42,459 bases of DNA, taken from Bacteroidales bacterium (lineage in GTDB: Bacteria; Bacteroidota; Bacteroidia; Bacteroidales; UBA932). Positions 33,720 to 42,459 of the stretch are shown piece by piece. Location: positions 1 to 42,459 of the forward strand of contig JAKSKO010000015.1 of the NCBI GenBank assembly GCA_024401715.1, written 5' to 3'. Below the pieces are notes generated by a model, which was given only the letters and a program-made list of their open reading frames with translations, had not been told where the DNA came from and searched no databases. A program made the translations under genes and the position numbers. Positions within the stretch are counted from its first letter, which is position 1, and every line of letters starts with the position of its first letter.

Positions 33720-35402
33720 CTACCAGAAATAAATGTAGAATGCTACTGTTATGCCAAGGATGATGGCTGTGTGTATGATATCCCAGTGGTTCCAGGATGC
33801 GCGTGTTGCAGCTTTCTGCTCTTCCGTAGCCGTGCCGAACACAAGGCCCTGGATCTTCTTCTGGTCCGGAGCTTCGGTAAGAAGGCTCACAACAATAACC
33901 ACAAGCAGACAGGCTGCCAGCATGCATCCGCAGAAGAACAGCCAGTTGAAATCATAGAACACCGCTTTGAACCAGCTGTCGGCCGCATCCGGGAAGTTGC
34001 TGTAGAACACCTTCGCGCCAAGACGTGTAAGTCCAAGCACAAGGCCCGAGATAAGGCCCCACATGCCACCCTTCGCGCTTGCACGTTTCCAGCATATGCC
34101 CAGAAGGAAGGCTGCCGCAATGCCAGGGGCAAGCACAGACTGCACATCCTGCAGATAGGTGTACAGCACATCGCCCACAGAGCGCATTACAGGGATCCAC
34201 AGGATGCCCAGAACCACAATCACCACGGTTGCAATCTGGCCTATGCGCACAAGTTTCTTCTCATCTGTGTCGGGCCACATGCGTTTGTGGAAATCTATGG
34301 TGTACAGCATTGCCGAGCTGTTGAAAAGGGATGCCAGGGAAGACATCAGGGCTGCCAGGATACCGCAGACCACAATGCCTTTCACACCTGCAGGAAGCAG
34401 TTTTGCAACAAGGGTAGGGAAGGCGGCATCGCTGTTCAGGTGTCCGTTCTCCAGGAATGGGAGGAAAGAACCTGTCTTCTGGTGAAGGGCGAATGCAATC
34501 ATGCCCGGAATAAGGAAGAGGAACACCGGAAGGAGTTTGAGGTAAGCTCCGAAGATGGTACCGCGTCTTGCCTCTCTCTCATCCTTGCCGGAAAGCACGC
34601 GCTGCACTATGAACTGGTCTGTACACCAGTACCAGAAACCTATCACGGCAGATCCAATGAGGGCGCCAAGCCATGGGTACTGAGGGTCGCTGTTATCGCG
34701 CATGAGATGAATCATTGTGCCCTGTGCACCCTCGTAATCCGGTTTCACATCGCAAAGAGCCATCATCTGGTCCCAGCCGCCCAGCTCCTTCAGGCCCAGC
34801 ACAAGTATGATTGCCGATCCCAGAAGAAGGATAGGTGTCTGAAGCACGGAGGTGTAAAGCACGGATTTCATACCGCCGAAGATAGTGTAGATGGCGGTTA
34901 TAAGAACCAGGCCTATAGCTGCAATCCAGAAGAAATCAATGCCCCAAAGTTCTTTGATGCCGAACACCTGCTGGAACACAAGGCCGCCTGCGTATACCGT
35001 AACGGCAACCTTGGTCATTACATAGGAGATGAGGGAGATGCCTGTGAGGATAGAGCGTGAAGCGCTGTTGTAACGCCTCTCCAGGAACTCCGGCATGGTG
35101 TAAACCATTGAACGTGAATAGAATGGCACAAATACCCAGCCCAGAATAAGAATCATCCAGCCCTGGATTTCCCAGTGAGCCATGGCCATGCCGCTTGATG
35201 CTCCTGATCCCGCAAGGCCGATAAGGTGCTCGGAACCGATGTTTGAAGCGAAGATAGATGCGCCGATGGCAATCCAGGTGGCATCCTTGCCACCAAGGAA
35301 ATAATCGGCAGAGTTGTTGTTTTTCTGCATGGTCACCCATACCACAATGCCGATGAGGGCAAGGCAGAACAATCCTATGACCAGCCAGTCCAGTAATTCC
35401 AT
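33720..35402 (-). CDS. Sodium:solute symporter, probable L-arabinose transporter
   Basis: The 560-residue protein has 13-14 hydrophobic segments typical of the SSS/SGLT family. The N-terminal region GLFCLALIGIVVWVT, the family signature around SNIGSEHLIGLAGSGAS and YWCTDQFIVQRVLSGKDEREAR support this. It would import a sugar across the inner membrane with sodium. Arabinose is inferred from its place between galM and araD, the same arrangement as the arabinose symporter in characterised Bacteroides ara operons. A 52-nt gap to galM shows no clear promoter, so readthrough from the upstream GH51 promoter is likely. Confidence 0.92.
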   Translation of the reverse strand: MELLDWLVIGLFCLALIGIVVWVTMQKNNNSADYFLGGKDATWIAIGASIFASNIGSEHLIGLAGSGASSGMAMAHWEIQGWMILILGWVFVPFYSRSMVYTMPEFLERRYNSASRSILTGISLISYVMTKVAVTVYAGGLVFQQVFGIKELWGIDFFWIAAIGLVLITAIYTIFGGMKSVLYTSVLQTPILLLGSAIILVLGLKELGGWDQMMALCDVKPDYEGAQGTMIHLMRDNSDPQYPWLGALIGSAVIGFWYWCTDQFIVQRVLSGKDEREARRGTIFGAYLKLLPVFLFLIPGMIAFALHQKTGSFLPFLENGHLNSDAAFPTLVAKLLPAGVKGIVVCGILAALMSSLASLFNSSAMLYTIDFHKRMWPDTDEKKLVRIGQIATVVIVVLGILWIPVMRSVGDVLYTYLQDVQSVLAPGIAAAFLLGICWKRASAKGGMWGLISGLVLGLTRLGAKVFYSNFPDAADSWFKAVFYDFNWLFFCGCMLAACLLVVIVVSLLTEAPDQKKIQGLVFGTATEEQKAATRASWNHWDIIHTAIILGITVAFYIYFW

Positions 35403-35454
35403 AAGTCAGTATTTAATAGTGAGTTAGTTTGTTAGTTTTCAGTTGAAACAGCTT

Positions 35455-36591
35455 CTAGTAGTTTGAAGGGAAGGCGAACACGCAGTGGCTGGTGTATGTT
35501 TCGCCCGGACGAAGCACTACAGTTGGCCAGTGCGCCTTGTTAGGAGAGTCCGGATAGTGCTGTGTCTCAAGGCATATGCCTGTGCGGAAGGCATAGTTCA
35601 CGCCTTTCTTTCCGCATGCGCTTCCGTCAAGGAAGTTGCCTGTATACACCTGTATGCCCGGCTCGTCGGTATAAACCTCCAGGGTGATGCCGCTTTCAGG
35701 GCAGAACACCGATGCTGCAAGGACGCTGTCGTCGCAGTTGCTGTCCAGACACCAGTTATGATCGAAGCCGTTGCCGTTCTTAAGCTGTACGAAATCGAAG
35801 TTGTCTATCTCCGCGCCTATGAAATGCGGCATGCGGAAATCCATAGGGGTGCCGTCCACAGGCAGAATCTCTCCGGAGGTCATGAAAGTGTCGTCCACCG
35901 GAGTGTAGTTTGATGCGTTTATGTAAAGGATATCGTCACAGATGCTGTGCTCTGCAGGATTGCCGCTGAGGTTGAAATACGAGTGGTTTGTCATATTTAT
36001 CACCGTTGGGGCATCTGTTGTTGCCTCATATCTGATATCGATCTTGTTGTCCTGGGTAAGGGTGTATGTTGTGTATGCCACCACCTTGCCAGGGAAATTT
36101 TCGTCCCCGTCAGGCGAAACCCTCATGAGTTTCACATGGCTGCAGTCGGCTTCAACGCACTCGTACACCTGATACTGCCAGCCGTTGGGACCGCCGTGGA
36201 GGCAGTGCCCGAAGTTGTTCTGCGGAAGCTGGTACTCTGTGCCGTCAATGCATATCCTGCCCTGATTTATGCGGTTTGCATACCTGCCTATGCTTGCGCC
36301 GAAGTCTGTGAGATTGTTCTGCGGGAAATAGGCCTGCACGTTGTCGAAACCCAGCACCACATCCTTCAGTTCCCCGTTCTTGTCCGGAACCATGATGGAT
36401 ACGATTCGGCCGCCGAAGTTTGTGATGCAAACCTCCATGTTGCCGTTAGTAAGGGTGTAAAGAGCAGTCTTCTGCCCGTCATACTCCGCCTGGAAGGCTT
36501 TCGGATCCAGTCCGGAAAGTGTAATCTCCTCTTTTGTGCCTGTACAGGCCACAACGGCAGCAAGGCCCAGAATGGTAAATAGCTTTTTCAT
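35455..36591 (-). CDS. galM: Aldose 1-epimerase (mutarotase), lipoprotein
   Basis: The 378-residue protein begins with a lipobox (VVAC, Cys16), so it acts outside the cytoplasm. Family signatures are NFGGRIVSIMVPD, GRYANRI, the catalytic His in HCLHGGPNGW, NMTNHSYFNLSG, GFDHNWCL and the C-terminal base Glu in GICLETQHYPDSPN. It interconverts sugar anomers, here probably L-arabinose released by the arabinofuranosidases before uptake by the adjacent symporter. It starts 5 nt after the GH51 stop. Confidence 0.95.
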   Translation of the reverse strand: MKKLFTILGLAAVVACTGTKEEITLSGLDPKAFQAEYDGQKTALYTLTNGNMEVCITNFGGRIVSIMVPDKNGELKDVVLGFDNVQAYFPQNNLTDFGASIGRYANRINQGRICIDGTEYQLPQNNFGHCLHGGPNGWQYQVYECVEADCSHVKLMRVSPDGDENFPGKVVAYTTYTLTQDNKIDIRYEATTDAPTVINMTNHSYFNLSGNPAEHSICDDILYINASNYTPVDDTFMTSGEILPVDGTPMDFRMPHFIGAEIDNFDFVQLKNGNGFDHNWCLDSNCDDSVLAASVFCPESGITLEVYTDEPGIQVYTGNFLDGSACGKKGVNYAFRTGICLETQHYPDSPNKAHWPTVVLRPGETYTSHCVFAFPSNY

Positions 36592-36596
36592 CTTTT

Positions 36597-38567
36597 TTAT
36601 TTCTCAAATACGTAAATTACAAAACTCTGTGCCGGAACGCTCACTTTGAAGCTGTCCGATGTTCCGCCAAGCCTGCTGCTCACCGGTGCAATCCTGTCCG
36701 GCTGGTCAAGGGTGTTCTCCGCATCCGGATCCGGGCTGGAAAGGACAATCTGCTCCACAGCCTTAAGCTTGCTGCCGTTGAAATTCAGCTTCACGCTCTG
36801 CTTGCTGTCGGAAACATTCACCACCTTCACATATATCCTGCCTTCATTGCTGTCTGTAACGGCGCTTGCATAAAGGCCGTCCTGGCCCTCGGCACCTGTT
36901 ACGGCTTTTCCGTCCATTGTAAGAGGCAGCACGTTCGTGCCCTTATAGTGGCTGTACATGCTCTGAACATGCCAGCTTACGGTGCGCATGCTGCGCAGGT
37001 TGTCGAACCAGATCAGGTCCGGCCTCCACTGCCATCCCTCCACGTGGGCGAACAATGGTGCGTAGGTTGCCATGTGAACTATATCGGCATTCCTCTCAAG
37101 ACCTGTCATGAACGCTGCCTCCATAAGGGCTGCGTTATAGTGGTTCCACTCTTTTTTCGCTCCGTGGCAGGCATATTCGCCGGCAAACACCTTCGGGCCG
37201 TTGCGGTCATAGCTGTCATATCGGGCCGCCTGGCTCAGGAACCAGCTCTCCGGACGGTAGAAATGCTCGTCCACCAGGTCTACGTTCAGGCGTTTCATCT
37301 CAGGCCACAGGTAATCGAACTGCTCTCCCTCCGAATCCGGGCCGGAAGAACCCACAATCTTTATCTCCGGGTGTTTCTCCCTGAGAACCTTCAGGAAAGG
37401 CTCCAGGCGCTCCGGGTAAAGTGACCCCCACTGCTCGTTTCCTATTCCAAGATATTTCAGATTGAATGGCTCCGGATGTCCCATCTGCGCACGTATGCCG
37501 CCCCACTTGCTGCTGGCAGGACCGTTTGCAAACTCAATGAGGTCCAGGGCGTCCTGGATAAGGGGCTGAAGTCCGTTTACAGGGAAATGCGCCTTCTCGT
37601 CATCGTTCTGGAACTGGCACACAAGGCCGCAGTTCAGAATCGGAAGGGGTTCCGCGCCAATCTCCTCGCTAAGAAGGAAATATTCATAGAAACCAAGGCC
37701 GTAGCTCTGGTAATAGTCCGGGAAAAGGCGGTGGCGGAAAGTGTACAGCCAGCGGTTCAGGTTCAGCGGACGGTTCTCCACAGGACCTATGGTGTTTTTC
37801 CACTGGTAACGGTCCGGAATCTCCGTGCCTTCAACTATGCATCCGCCGGGGAAGCGGAATACTCCCGGATGAAGGTCGTACAGGGCTTGGGCCAGGTCTT
37901 TGCGCAGTCCGTTCTCATGTCCCATCCATGTATCGGCCGGGAACAGGGAAACATGTTCCAGATCCACTCCGTGTCCGCGTGTCTCCAGATAGATTCGAAG
38001 CACTGCGCGCTCATCGGTAAGCGGGCTCTTAAGGCTTACGCTGTATTTTTTCCACTCGCGGCTGTCAACTATTATGGTATCTCTGCTGAAATAGTGCTTG
38101 CCGTTCTGGAATCCGCGAGGGTCGGCCAGTTCCACGCGTATGCGCGCTCTCTGTCCCTCGGTCAGGCGTGCCCATACGCTGAAATTGTATGTCTCGCCCT
38201 CTTTCACGCCTATGCCCATGAAGCCTTCGTTCTCCAGGCCGGTGTGCTTTTCTCTGTGACCGGGATCGCCAAGGTGCACATAGTGAGGGTTCCTTTCAAA
38301 CGGGCCTCCTTTGCGAAGCTCCACGTTGCCGAAAGTCTTCCATCCCTGAAGATGGTTGGGGAACTCGAAAGAGCGGTTCTTCACCAGCTCTGCATACAAG
38401 CCTCCGTCGGCCGCAAAGTTGATGTCTTCAAAGAAGATTCCATACATCGTGCTCTGGATTTCCGCTCCGGGCTTTTCAGGCATTATGTCCATCTGTTTCA
38501 CCTGTCCGCTGCATGCCGATACGGCAGCCAGTACGCAGGCCAACGCCATTTTGCTGATTCTTTTCAT
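36597..38567 (-). CDS. GH51 alpha-L-arabinofuranosidase lipoprotein with binding-domain insert
   Basis: The start chosen is the ATG at 38567, giving 656 residues with a lipobox (VSAC, Cys19). The frame stays open 68 codons further upstream, but that part lies in the divergent promoter region and encodes no sensible N-terminus. The protein has STMYGIFFEDIN (near 40), a carbohydrate-binding-like beta-sandwich (about 65-200), then the barrel with VFRFPGGC. Glu378 in GIGNEQWGS is the acid/base and Glu464 in AGEYACHG the nucleophile. It should release alpha-L-arabinofuranose. It heads a seven-gene operon with galM, the symporter, araD, araA, araB and GH97. It shares its architecture with the GH51 at 5494 but lacks that protein's propeller-like extension. 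Confidence 0.94.
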   Translation of the reverse strand: MKRISKMALACVLAAVSACSGQVKQMDIMPEKPGAEIQSTMYGIFFEDINFAADGGLYAELVKNRSFEFPNHLQGWKTFGNVELRKGGPFERNPHYVHLGDPGHREKHTGLENEGFMGIGVKEGETYNFSVWARLTEGQRARIRVELADPRGFQNGKHYFSRDTIIVDSREWKKYSVSLKSPLTDERAVLRIYLETRGHGVDLEHVSLFPADTWMGHENGLRKDLAQALYDLHPGVFRFPGGCIVEGTEIPDRYQWKNTIGPVENRPLNLNRWLYTFRHRLFPDYYQSYGLGFYEYFLLSEEIGAEPLPILNCGLVCQFQNDDEKAHFPVNGLQPLIQDALDLIEFANGPASSKWGGIRAQMGHPEPFNLKYLGIGNEQWGSLYPERLEPFLKVLREKHPEIKIVGSSGPDSEGEQFDYLWPEMKRLNVDLVDEHFYRPESWFLSQAARYDSYDRNGPKVFAGEYACHGAKKEWNHYNAALMEAAFMTGLERNADIVHMATYAPLFAHVEGWQWRPDLIWFDNLRSMRTVSWHVQSMYSHYKGTNVLPLTMDGKAVTGAEGQDGLYASAVTDSNEGRIYVKVVNVSDSKQSVKLNFNGSKLKAVEQIVLSSPDPDAENTLDQPDRIAPVSSRLGGTSDSFKVSVPAQSFVIYVFEK

Positions 38568-38602
38568 TCTCAAGCAGATTTTCGGTTTTGATAAAAATTC
38601 TT

Positions 38603-38610
38603 TATGTTTG
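38603..38610 (+). promoter_or_regulatory. -7 promoter element for the GH51-GH127 pair
   Basis: TATGTTTG matches TAnnTTTG exactly, about 75 bases before the ATG at 38686. The best TTTG upstream (38587-38590) is closer than the usual 19-21 bp, so the -33 contact is weak. It lies in the 118-bp gap between divergent operons. Confidence 0.55.
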
Positions 38611-38642
38611 TATAGGGACTTAAAGGAATTAAGTAATCCTAT

Positions 38643-38650
38643 CAAATATA
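38643..38650 (-). promoter_or_regulatory. -7 promoter element for the minus-strand ara operon
   Basis: Read on the minus strand, this is TATATTTG, an exact TAnnTTTG element. A TTTG-like sequence (CAAA on the plus strand, 38673-38676) sits about 22 bp further upstream. Transcription would begin near 38636, giving a leader of about 70 nt before the GH51 ATG. The two divergent promoters therefore lie within about 90 bp and their transcripts overlap at the 5' ends. Confidence 0.55.
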
Positions 38651-38685
38651 GTAAATTTATAAACAATATCAGCAAAAAGCATAAG

Positions 38686-40233
38686 ATGAAACGCAACTTG
38701 ATTATCGGAGCAGCGCTCTTTTTCACGGGACTGCTTGCAAACGCCCAGACCACAATCACTCTTAAGGACAAATCTTCGGAGGGACAGATTATCCCGAAAG
38801 AAATCTACGGACAGTTCTCCGAGCATCTCGGATCCTGCATCTACGGCGGTCTCTGGGTGGGCCCGGAATCTGATATCCCGAACCAGGACGGCTACCGTCT
38901 GGATGTGCTGAACGCTCTGAAAGAGCTTAAGGTCCCCGTGATGCGCTGGCCGGGAGGATGTTTTGCCGATGACTATCACTGGCGTGACGGTGTTGGCCCG
39001 CAGGAGCAGCGCACAAAGATAAGCAACAACAACTGGGGCGGCACTCTGGAAGACAACAGCTTCGGTACGCACGAGTTTCTGAATCTTTGCGAAATCCTTG
39101 GCTGCGAGCCGTATATCAGCGGAAACGTGGGCAGCGGCACTCCGGCCGAAATGGCCCAGTGGGTGGAATACATGACATCGGACAGCAACAGCACCGTTGC
39201 CGATGAGCGTCGCAAAAACGGTCGTGAGAAACCATGGGACGTCAAATATTTCGGCGTGGGCAACGAAGCCTGGGGCTGCGGCGGCAACATGACCCCTGAA
39301 TACTATTCATCGGTTTTCCGCCGTTATGCAACATATCTGCGCGACTATAATCCGAATCACGGCCTCTACAAGATTGCCAGCGGCGCTTCAGATACGAACT
39401 ACAAATGGACACAGACCTGTATGGATGCCATAGGAAAGCACATGCAGGCCATCGCCGTTCATTATTACACCTGTCAGGGCTGGGACGGCAGCAAGGGTTC
39501 CGCCACCAGCTTCACCCCTCAGGAATATTACTGGTGCCTTAAGAAGGCCATAGATATAGAGCCATGCGTGAAACGCCACATCGCAATCATGGACGCTGTG
39601 GACCCGAAGGGCAGGATAGACCTTCTTGTGGACGAGTGGGGAACATGGTTCGACGAGGAGCCCGGCAGCACACCAGGCCACCTGTACCAGCAGAACACCA
39701 TGCGTGACGCCATGGTTGCAGCCCTGTCGCTGAACATCTTCCACAAGTACACACGCCGCATCAAGATGACTAACATCGCCCAGGTGGTGAACGTACTGCA
39801 GTCCATGATACTTACAAAGGGCAACCAGATGGTTCTCACCCCAACCTATCACGTGTACGAGATGTACAAGGTGCATCAGGATGCGGAATTCATCCCTCTG
39901 GACCTCAAGACCGGCGAAGTGGGCATGGACAAGAGCATGGTTCCGGCAATCAGCGCCACTGCCTCACGCAAGGACGGTGTTGTGAACGTTGCCCTTGCAA
40001 ATCCTTCCCTGGACAGGAAGCAGACCGTTCTTCTAAGTTGGGAGTCCCTGAAATCCACCAAGGGAGTTAGCCTGAAGAATGCCCGTGTTCTCACATCGAA
40101 GAATGTTCAGGACTACAACGATTTCGGCCAGGAACCAAAGGTGGCTCCAAAGGCGTTCAAGGACTTCAAGGTTACAAAGGAAGGCGTGGAGATAGTGCTT
40201 CCTGCCTGCTCTATAGTGACTTTCGCCCTTTAG
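38686..40233 (+). CDS. GH51 alpha-L-arabinofuranosidase, short form
   Basis: Starting at ATG 38686, the protein has 515 residues with a signal peptide ending near LLANAQ. An open frame continues upstream to 38356, but it only mirrors the opposite-strand GH51 gene. This is the compact GH51 type: barrel with YGQFSEHLG and VMRWPGGCF, acid/base Glu194 in GVGNEAWGCGG and nucleophile Glu317 in VDEWGTWFD, then a C-terminal beta-sandwich. It lacks the binding-domain insert of the other two GH51 proteins and belongs to a different GH51 branch, commonly active on small arabino-oligosaccharides. It is followed after 3 nt by the GH127 gene and is transcribed divergently from the ara operon. Confidence 0.95.
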   Translation: MKRNLIIGAALFFTGLLANAQTTITLKDKSSEGQIIPKEIYGQFSEHLGSCIYGGLWVGPESDIPNQDGYRLDVLNALKELKVPVMRWPGGCFADDYHWRDGVGPQEQRTKISNNNWGGTLEDNSFGTHEFLNLCEILGCEPYISGNVGSGTPAEMAQWVEYMTSDSNSTVADERRKNGREKPWDVKYFGVGNEAWGCGGNMTPEYYSSVFRRYATYLRDYNPNHGLYKIASGASDTNYKWTQTCMDAIGKHMQAIAVHYYTCQGWDGSKGSATSFTPQEYYWCLKKAIDIEPCVKRHIAIMDAVDPKGRIDLLVDEWGTWFDEEPGSTPGHLYQQNTMRDAMVAALSLNIFHKYTRRIKMTNIAQVVNVLQSMILTKGNQMVLTPTYHVYEMYKVHQDAEFIPLDLKTGEVGMDKSMVPAISATASRKDGVVNVALANPSLDRKQTVLLSWESLKSTKGVSLKNARVLTSKNVQDYNDFGQEPKVAPKAFKDFKVTKEGVEIVLPACSIVTFAL

Positions 40234-40236
40234 GCC

Positions 40237-42192
40237 ATGGCACTGAACAGAAAAATTGCATCGGTATTTATCCTCTTTGCGGCTATTGCCTGCAGGGAGG
40301 ATAAATCGCATGAATACTCCTATGAATTCCGGGAGGTGCCTTTCACCGATGTCAAGATTTCAGAGAATTCCTTCTGGGGACAGCGTCTGTATGCCTGCAG
40401 GGCCACCACCATTCCCCTTGCCCTTGGAAAGTGCCGCGAATACGGACGCTACGACAATTTCGTGAAGGCCCGCCTGCAGATGGATGCCGATCACAATTTG
40501 GGTTTCGAGGTTGGCGGCTTTCCCTTTGACGACACCGATGTCTACAAGACCATAGAAGGCGTCAGCTACCTTCTGCAAACCTATCCCGACCCTGCCCTGG
40601 AAAGCTATGTGGACAGCGTTCTGGTGCTTGTTGCCGCTGCCCAGGAACCGGACGGTTACCTTAACACCGCCCGCACCATGAACCCCCTGAAACCCCACGA
40701 CTGGATGGGAAAGGAGCGTTGGAGCGAAGTGGAGGTGCTAAGCCATGAATTCTATAATCTGGGCCATATGGTTGAGGCTGCCGTCGCGCACTACAAGGCC
40801 ACCGGCAAGACCTCCTTCCTTGACATTGCCCGCCGATATGCCGATTGCGTCTGCCGCAACATAGGCGACGGTCCCGGCCAGATTGTGCGCGTTCCGGGCC
40901 ATCAGATTGCGGAAATGGCCCTCGCAAAGCTTTATACCGTAACTGGCGATGAAAAATATCTGGATCAGGCCAGATTCTTCCTTGAAAAACGTGGATCCAC
41001 ATCCAGAAAGGATGCCTACAGCCAGGCTCATCTGCCTGTGCTTCAGCAGGATGAGGCTGTGGGCCATGCAGTGCGTGCGGAATACATGTACTCCGGCATT
41101 GCCGATGTGGCCGCCCTCACGGGAGAGAAAGCCTATGTGGAAGCCATAGACCGCATATGGGAGAATATCGTGGGCAAGAAGCTCTATATCACAGGAGGTG
41201 TGGGCTCCAGGTATGATGGCGAGGCTTTCGGCCCGGCCTATGAACTTCCCAATCTCACTTCATACTGCGAAACCTGTGCTGCCATAGGCAACGTCTATTT
41301 CAACCACAGGATGTTCCTTCTGCACGGAGACGCAAAATACTATGATGTGCTGGAGCGCATCCTGTATAACGGCCTCATAAGCGGCATGAGCCTGGACGGC
41401 GGCGCTTTTTTCTATCCCAATCCGCTGGAAAGTGACGGCCGATTCCAAAGGCAGAGCTGGTTCGGCTGCGCATGCTGCCCTTCAAACCTCTGCCGTTTCA
41501 TCCCATCGGTTCCCGGCTATGCCTATGCCACAAAGGACAGGGACATTTTTGTGAATCTTTATATGGCCGGCGATGCAGATATCGCACTGGACAGAGGCAG
41601 CGTAAAACTTTGCCAGCAGACTGATTACCCTTGGAGCGGCGATGTGAAAATCTGCGTTGCAGATAATTCGGCCGGCCGTTTCACCCTGAAGCTTCGTGTG
41701 CCGATATGGGCTCGTAGCGAGGTCCTTCCAAGCAGTCTGTATCATTTTGCCGACACTGTTTCCCTTTGCTGCAGCGCCTGTGTGAACGGGGAGCCTGTTC
41801 CATTCTCGGCCGATGAAAAAGGCTACCTTAACATAGAGCGCCGCTGGAAAAAGGGCGACGTTGTGACCCTTCATTTGGATATGCCTGCCCGTCTTGTGGA
41901 GGCATGCGACAGTGTTGCGGAAGACAGGGGACTTCTGTGTGTGCAGAGGGGACCGCTGGTATATTGTGCAGAGCAGGCCGACAATTCCTTCGACCTGAAC
42001 TCCGCCACCCTTGCACACCATCCTTCCCTTCGTACGGAAGAACTGCAGGAAGACTCTTTCTTCAGGCAGTATGGAAAGATGGTTGCGCTGTCCGCCTCAC
42101 TTGAAGGGGAGGGTAATTCCCTTTCGCTTATCCCATATTATGCCTGGAATCACAGGGGAAAGGGCCAGATGCGTGTCTGGTTCAGGCACTGA
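40237..42192 (+). CDS. GH127 beta-L-arabinofuranosidase, lipoprotein
   Basis: The 651-residue protein has a lipobox (AIAC, Cys19), an alpha/alpha barrel and C-terminal beta-sandwiches typical of GH127 (former DUF1680). The zinc-cysteine active site is fully visible: Glu345 and Cys347 in SYCETCAA, and Cys413-Cys414 in GCACCPSN. In the characterised enzyme HypBA1 the equivalent Cys is the nucleophile. It cleaves beta-L-arabinofuranosyl linkages, as in hydroxyproline-rich glycoproteins (extensin) or in rhamnogalacturonan-II. Residues after the lipid Cys (REDK) are acidic, which in Bacteroidota often goes with surface display. It begins 3 nt after the GH51 stop and forms a two-gene unit. Confidence 0.95.
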   Translation: MALNRKIASVFILFAAIACREDKSHEYSYEFREVPFTDVKISENSFWGQRLYACRATTIPLALGKCREYGRYDNFVKARLQMDADHNLGFEVGGFPFDDTDVYKTIEGVSYLLQTYPDPALESYVDSVLVLVAAAQEPDGYLNTARTMNPLKPHDWMGKERWSEVEVLSHEFYNLGHMVEAAVAHYKATGKTSFLDIARRYADCVCRNIGDGPGQIVRVPGHQIAEMALAKLYTVTGDEKYLDQARFFLEKRGSTSRKDAYSQAHLPVLQQDEAVGHAVRAEYMYSGIADVAALTGEKAYVEAIDRIWENIVGKKLYITGGVGSRYDGEAFGPAYELPNLTSYCETCAAIGNVYFNHRMFLLHGDAKYYDVLERILYNGLISGMSLDGGAFFYPNPLESDGRFQRQSWFGCACCPSNLCRFIPSVPGYAYATKDRDIFVNLYMAGDADIALDRGSVKLCQQTDYPWSGDVKICVADNSAGRFTLKLRVPIWARSEVLPSSLYHFADTVSLCCSACVNGEPVPFSADEKGYLNIERRWKKGDVVTLHLDMPARLVEACDSVAEDRGLLCVQRGPLVYCAEQADNSFDLNSATLAHHPSLRTEELQEDSFFRQYGKMVALSASLEGEGNSLSLIPYYAWNHRGKGQMRVWFRH

Positions 42193-42459
42193 TTCTATAT
42201 AATATAAGGTGGAATTACGTGGTCGGAAAAGAATTTTCAAGAAAAAGCGAAAAAAAGTTAAAAATATTTTGGTGTTTTAAAAAAGAGTAGTATCTTTGCA
42301 ATCCCAATCGAAATGATGGGAACAAAATCAAGCTCGAAAGAGCACAGTTCTTTGACAATATTGAGAGAGATAACGAGGTAAAGTAATAATATTTTACTTA
42401 TAGCAAAAATCAAATCTAAAAGAAATAACGAAATGGTCTGTAATTCCGTTTGGAATTAG
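42193..42459 (+). promoter_or_regulatory. Probable rRNA operon promoter and leader
   Basis: TTTG (42268-42271), a 19-nt spacer and TATCTTTG (42291-42298) give a full Bacteroides promoter consensus. Downstream is a perfect hairpin GCTC-GAAA-GAGC (42332-42343), followed within 4 nt by GTTCTTTGACAA (42347-42358), which resembles boxA. This boxB-then-boxA order and the AT-rich untranslated stretch to the window end are typical of rRNA leaders. No coding frame is seen, and the 16S gene itself is not in the window. A tRNA or other stable RNA operon is an alternative. Confidence 0.65.

Noticed and set aside
33201..35060. 619-codon open frame on the plus strand opposite araD and the symporter
   Set aside because: It mirrors two well-supported genes with clear motifs and has no recognisable domain; it is a by-product of codon bias.
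37476..38591. 371-codon open frame opposite the minus-strand GH51
   Set aside because: It overlaps a clear GH51 gene and carries no motif or plausible start context.
38356..38685. Upstream extension of the plus-strand GH51
   Set aside because: It is antisense to the other GH51; the ATG at 38686 gives a proper signal peptide.
38568..38771. Upstream extension of the minus-strand GH51
   Set aside because: The ATG at 38567 gives a proper lipoprotein signal; the extension covers the divergent promoters.

Overview
The window comes from a Bacteroidales-type (Bacteroidota) genome. The signs are a SusC/SusD pair, many signal peptides and lipoboxes in front of glycoside hydrolases (GH), Bacteroides-type promoters (TAnnTTTG at -7, TTTG at -33), and an rRNA-type leader at the right edge. 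No genus can be named from the sequence alone.

Layout. (1) 1-4350 is an AT-richer accessory island: the end of an unknown gene, two hypothetical genes, and an orphan Rhs tip whose variable C-terminus looks like a toxin, coupled by a 1-nt overlap to a probable immunity gene. A 117-bp direct repeat brackets it (313-429 and 4234-4350), and it carries several hairpins. (2) 4779-11116 is a plus-strand unit: MgtC-like membrane protein, GH51, GH89 and a heparan-alpha-glucosaminide N-acetyltransferase-like membrane acyltransferase, closed by a strong intrinsic terminator. (3) 11225-15874 is susC-susD with its own terminator. (4) 16002-28081 is a plus-strand run of degradative enzymes: GH2, GH92, GH28, then a 1,821-residue protein that reads as GH92, an unknown domain, a histidine acid phosphatase and GH29 in one chain. 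(5) 38567 down to 28086 is a tightly packed minus-strand operon: GH51, galM, sodium/solute symporter, araD, araA, araB, GH97. (6) 38686-42192 is a divergent plus-strand pair, GH51 and GH127. (7) 42193-42459 holds a consensus promoter and a boxB/boxA-like leader that probably opens an rRNA operon just outside the window.

How the genes work together. Regions 2-6 form a polysaccharide utilization locus (PUL) centred on L-arabinose. SusC/SusD would import oligosaccharides. Three GH51 enzymes and a GH127 would release alpha- and beta-linked L-arabinofuranose. GalM, the symporter and AraA/AraB/AraD would carry arabinose to D-xylulose 5-phosphate. GH2, GH97 and GH28 point to galactose- and galacturonate-containing pectin or arabinogalactan. 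The two GH92 modules, GH29, GH89 and the phosphatase do not fit simple arabinan and suggest a more decorated substrate, such as a plant glycoprotein or a phosphorylated mannose-containing glycan. No GH43 gene, hybrid two-component sensor, ECF sigma/anti-sigma pair or AraR regulator is visible in the window.

The most unusual features are the GH92-phosphatase-GH29 fusion, the GH89/acetyltransferase pair, the MgtC-GH51 coupling and the repeat-bounded Rhs island.
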